The notes beneath the pieces are model-generated. The model had not been told where the DNA came from. It was given only the letters and a program-made list of their open reading frames with translations, and searched no databases. Position numbers and translations under genes: made by a program. Source: Pseudomonadota bacterium (lineage in GTDB: Bacteria; Pseudomonadota; Gammaproteobacteria; Xanthomonadales; Xanthomonadaceae). From it: a stretch of 22,008 bases of DNA. The stretch covers positions 1 through 22,008 of the forward strand of contig JAEWZE010000154.1 of the NCBI GenBank assembly GCA_023395465.1. The letters run 5' to 3'. This document shows positions 21,898 to 22,008 of this stretch, in pieces; within the stretch, counting starts at the first letter, position 1; each line of letters opens with the position of its first letter.

Positions 21898-22008
21898 ATG
21901 TTCAAGACGCTACGCGGCCTGTTTTCCAACGATCTTTCGATCGATCTGGGCACCGCGAACACCCTCATCTACGTGCGCGACCAGGGCATCGTGCTGAACG
22001 AGCCATCG
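21898..22008 (+). CDS. mreB: Rod-shape determining protein MreB, N-terminal fragment
   Basis: The first 37 codons of the bacterial actin MreB are present; the gene runs off the window. MFKTLRGLFSNDLSIDLGTANTLIYV is the characteristic N terminus, with the phosphate-1 loop DLGTANT that binds ATP. MreB filaments under the inner membrane direct lateral wall synthesis. It is expected to be followed by mreC and mreD outside the window. It is transcribed divergently from the PfkB-family kinase. Confidence 0.96.
   Translation, partial: MFKTLRGLFSNDLSIDLGTANTLIYVRDQGIVLNEPS

Overview
This is an ordinary-looking piece of a very GC-rich (about 70% by eye) gammaproteobacterial chromosome, most likely from the Xanthomonadaceae/Lysobacteraceae (Lysobacter, Luteimonas, Xanthomonas group). 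The reasons are the near-textbook Xanthomonas-type HslV with its N-terminal extension, the order lptM-dapF-DUF484-xerC followed by hslV-hslU, the large number of secreted peptidases, and the codon use. No insertion sequence, prophage, CRISPR array or tRNA was seen. No stretch longer than 300 bases lacks a gene.

Layout. Bases 1-118 are the 3' end of a 5S rRNA gene and its strong terminator, so an rrn operon ends here. Two secreted S9A serine peptidases follow in tandem (224-4579: a prolyl oligopeptidase and an oligopeptidase B). Next come a small DUF454 membrane protein and a housekeeping cluster (5143-7932): the LptM-type lipoprotein, DapF (lysine/peptidoglycan precursor), a DUF484 protein and XerC (chromosome dimer resolution). 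Bases 8038-8861 hold a small four-cysteine protein and a DUF1203 protein. The heat-shock protease pair hslV-hslU spans 8927-10958, with a sigma-32-like promoter. A lone AAA ATPase (11156-12346) sits behind an unusual AT-rich promoter and is followed by a small secreted protein of unknown function.

On the minus strand, 12845-14261, are a hexose-6-phosphate mutarotase and a yeast-type cytosine deaminase. The deaminase is divergent from a secreted HExxHxxGxxH metalloprotease (14395-15837). UbiE (ubiquinone/menaquinone methylase) and an M1-family lipoprotein aminopeptidase follow. Then come a coiled-coil lipoprotein and a small membrane protein, which meets tail-to-tail a minus-strand secreted protein of unknown function. 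The window ends with a PfkB-family (adenosine-kinase-like) sugar kinase on the minus strand, divergent from the first 37 codons of mreB.

Themes. Extracytoplasmic peptide breakdown is prominent: four peptidases carry export signals and HslVU is cytoplasmic. The most interesting regulatory pattern is that several genes without a Shine-Dalgarno sequence (4668, 5143, 8038, 11156 and, more loosely, 15884) have a -10-like hexamer ending exactly six bases before the start codon. This is the spacing expected for leaderless transcripts. No clearly new multi-gene system was found. The best leads are this leaderless pattern, the CRP/FNR-like box in front of the four-cysteine protein, and the AT-rich direct-repeat promoter of the lone ATPase.
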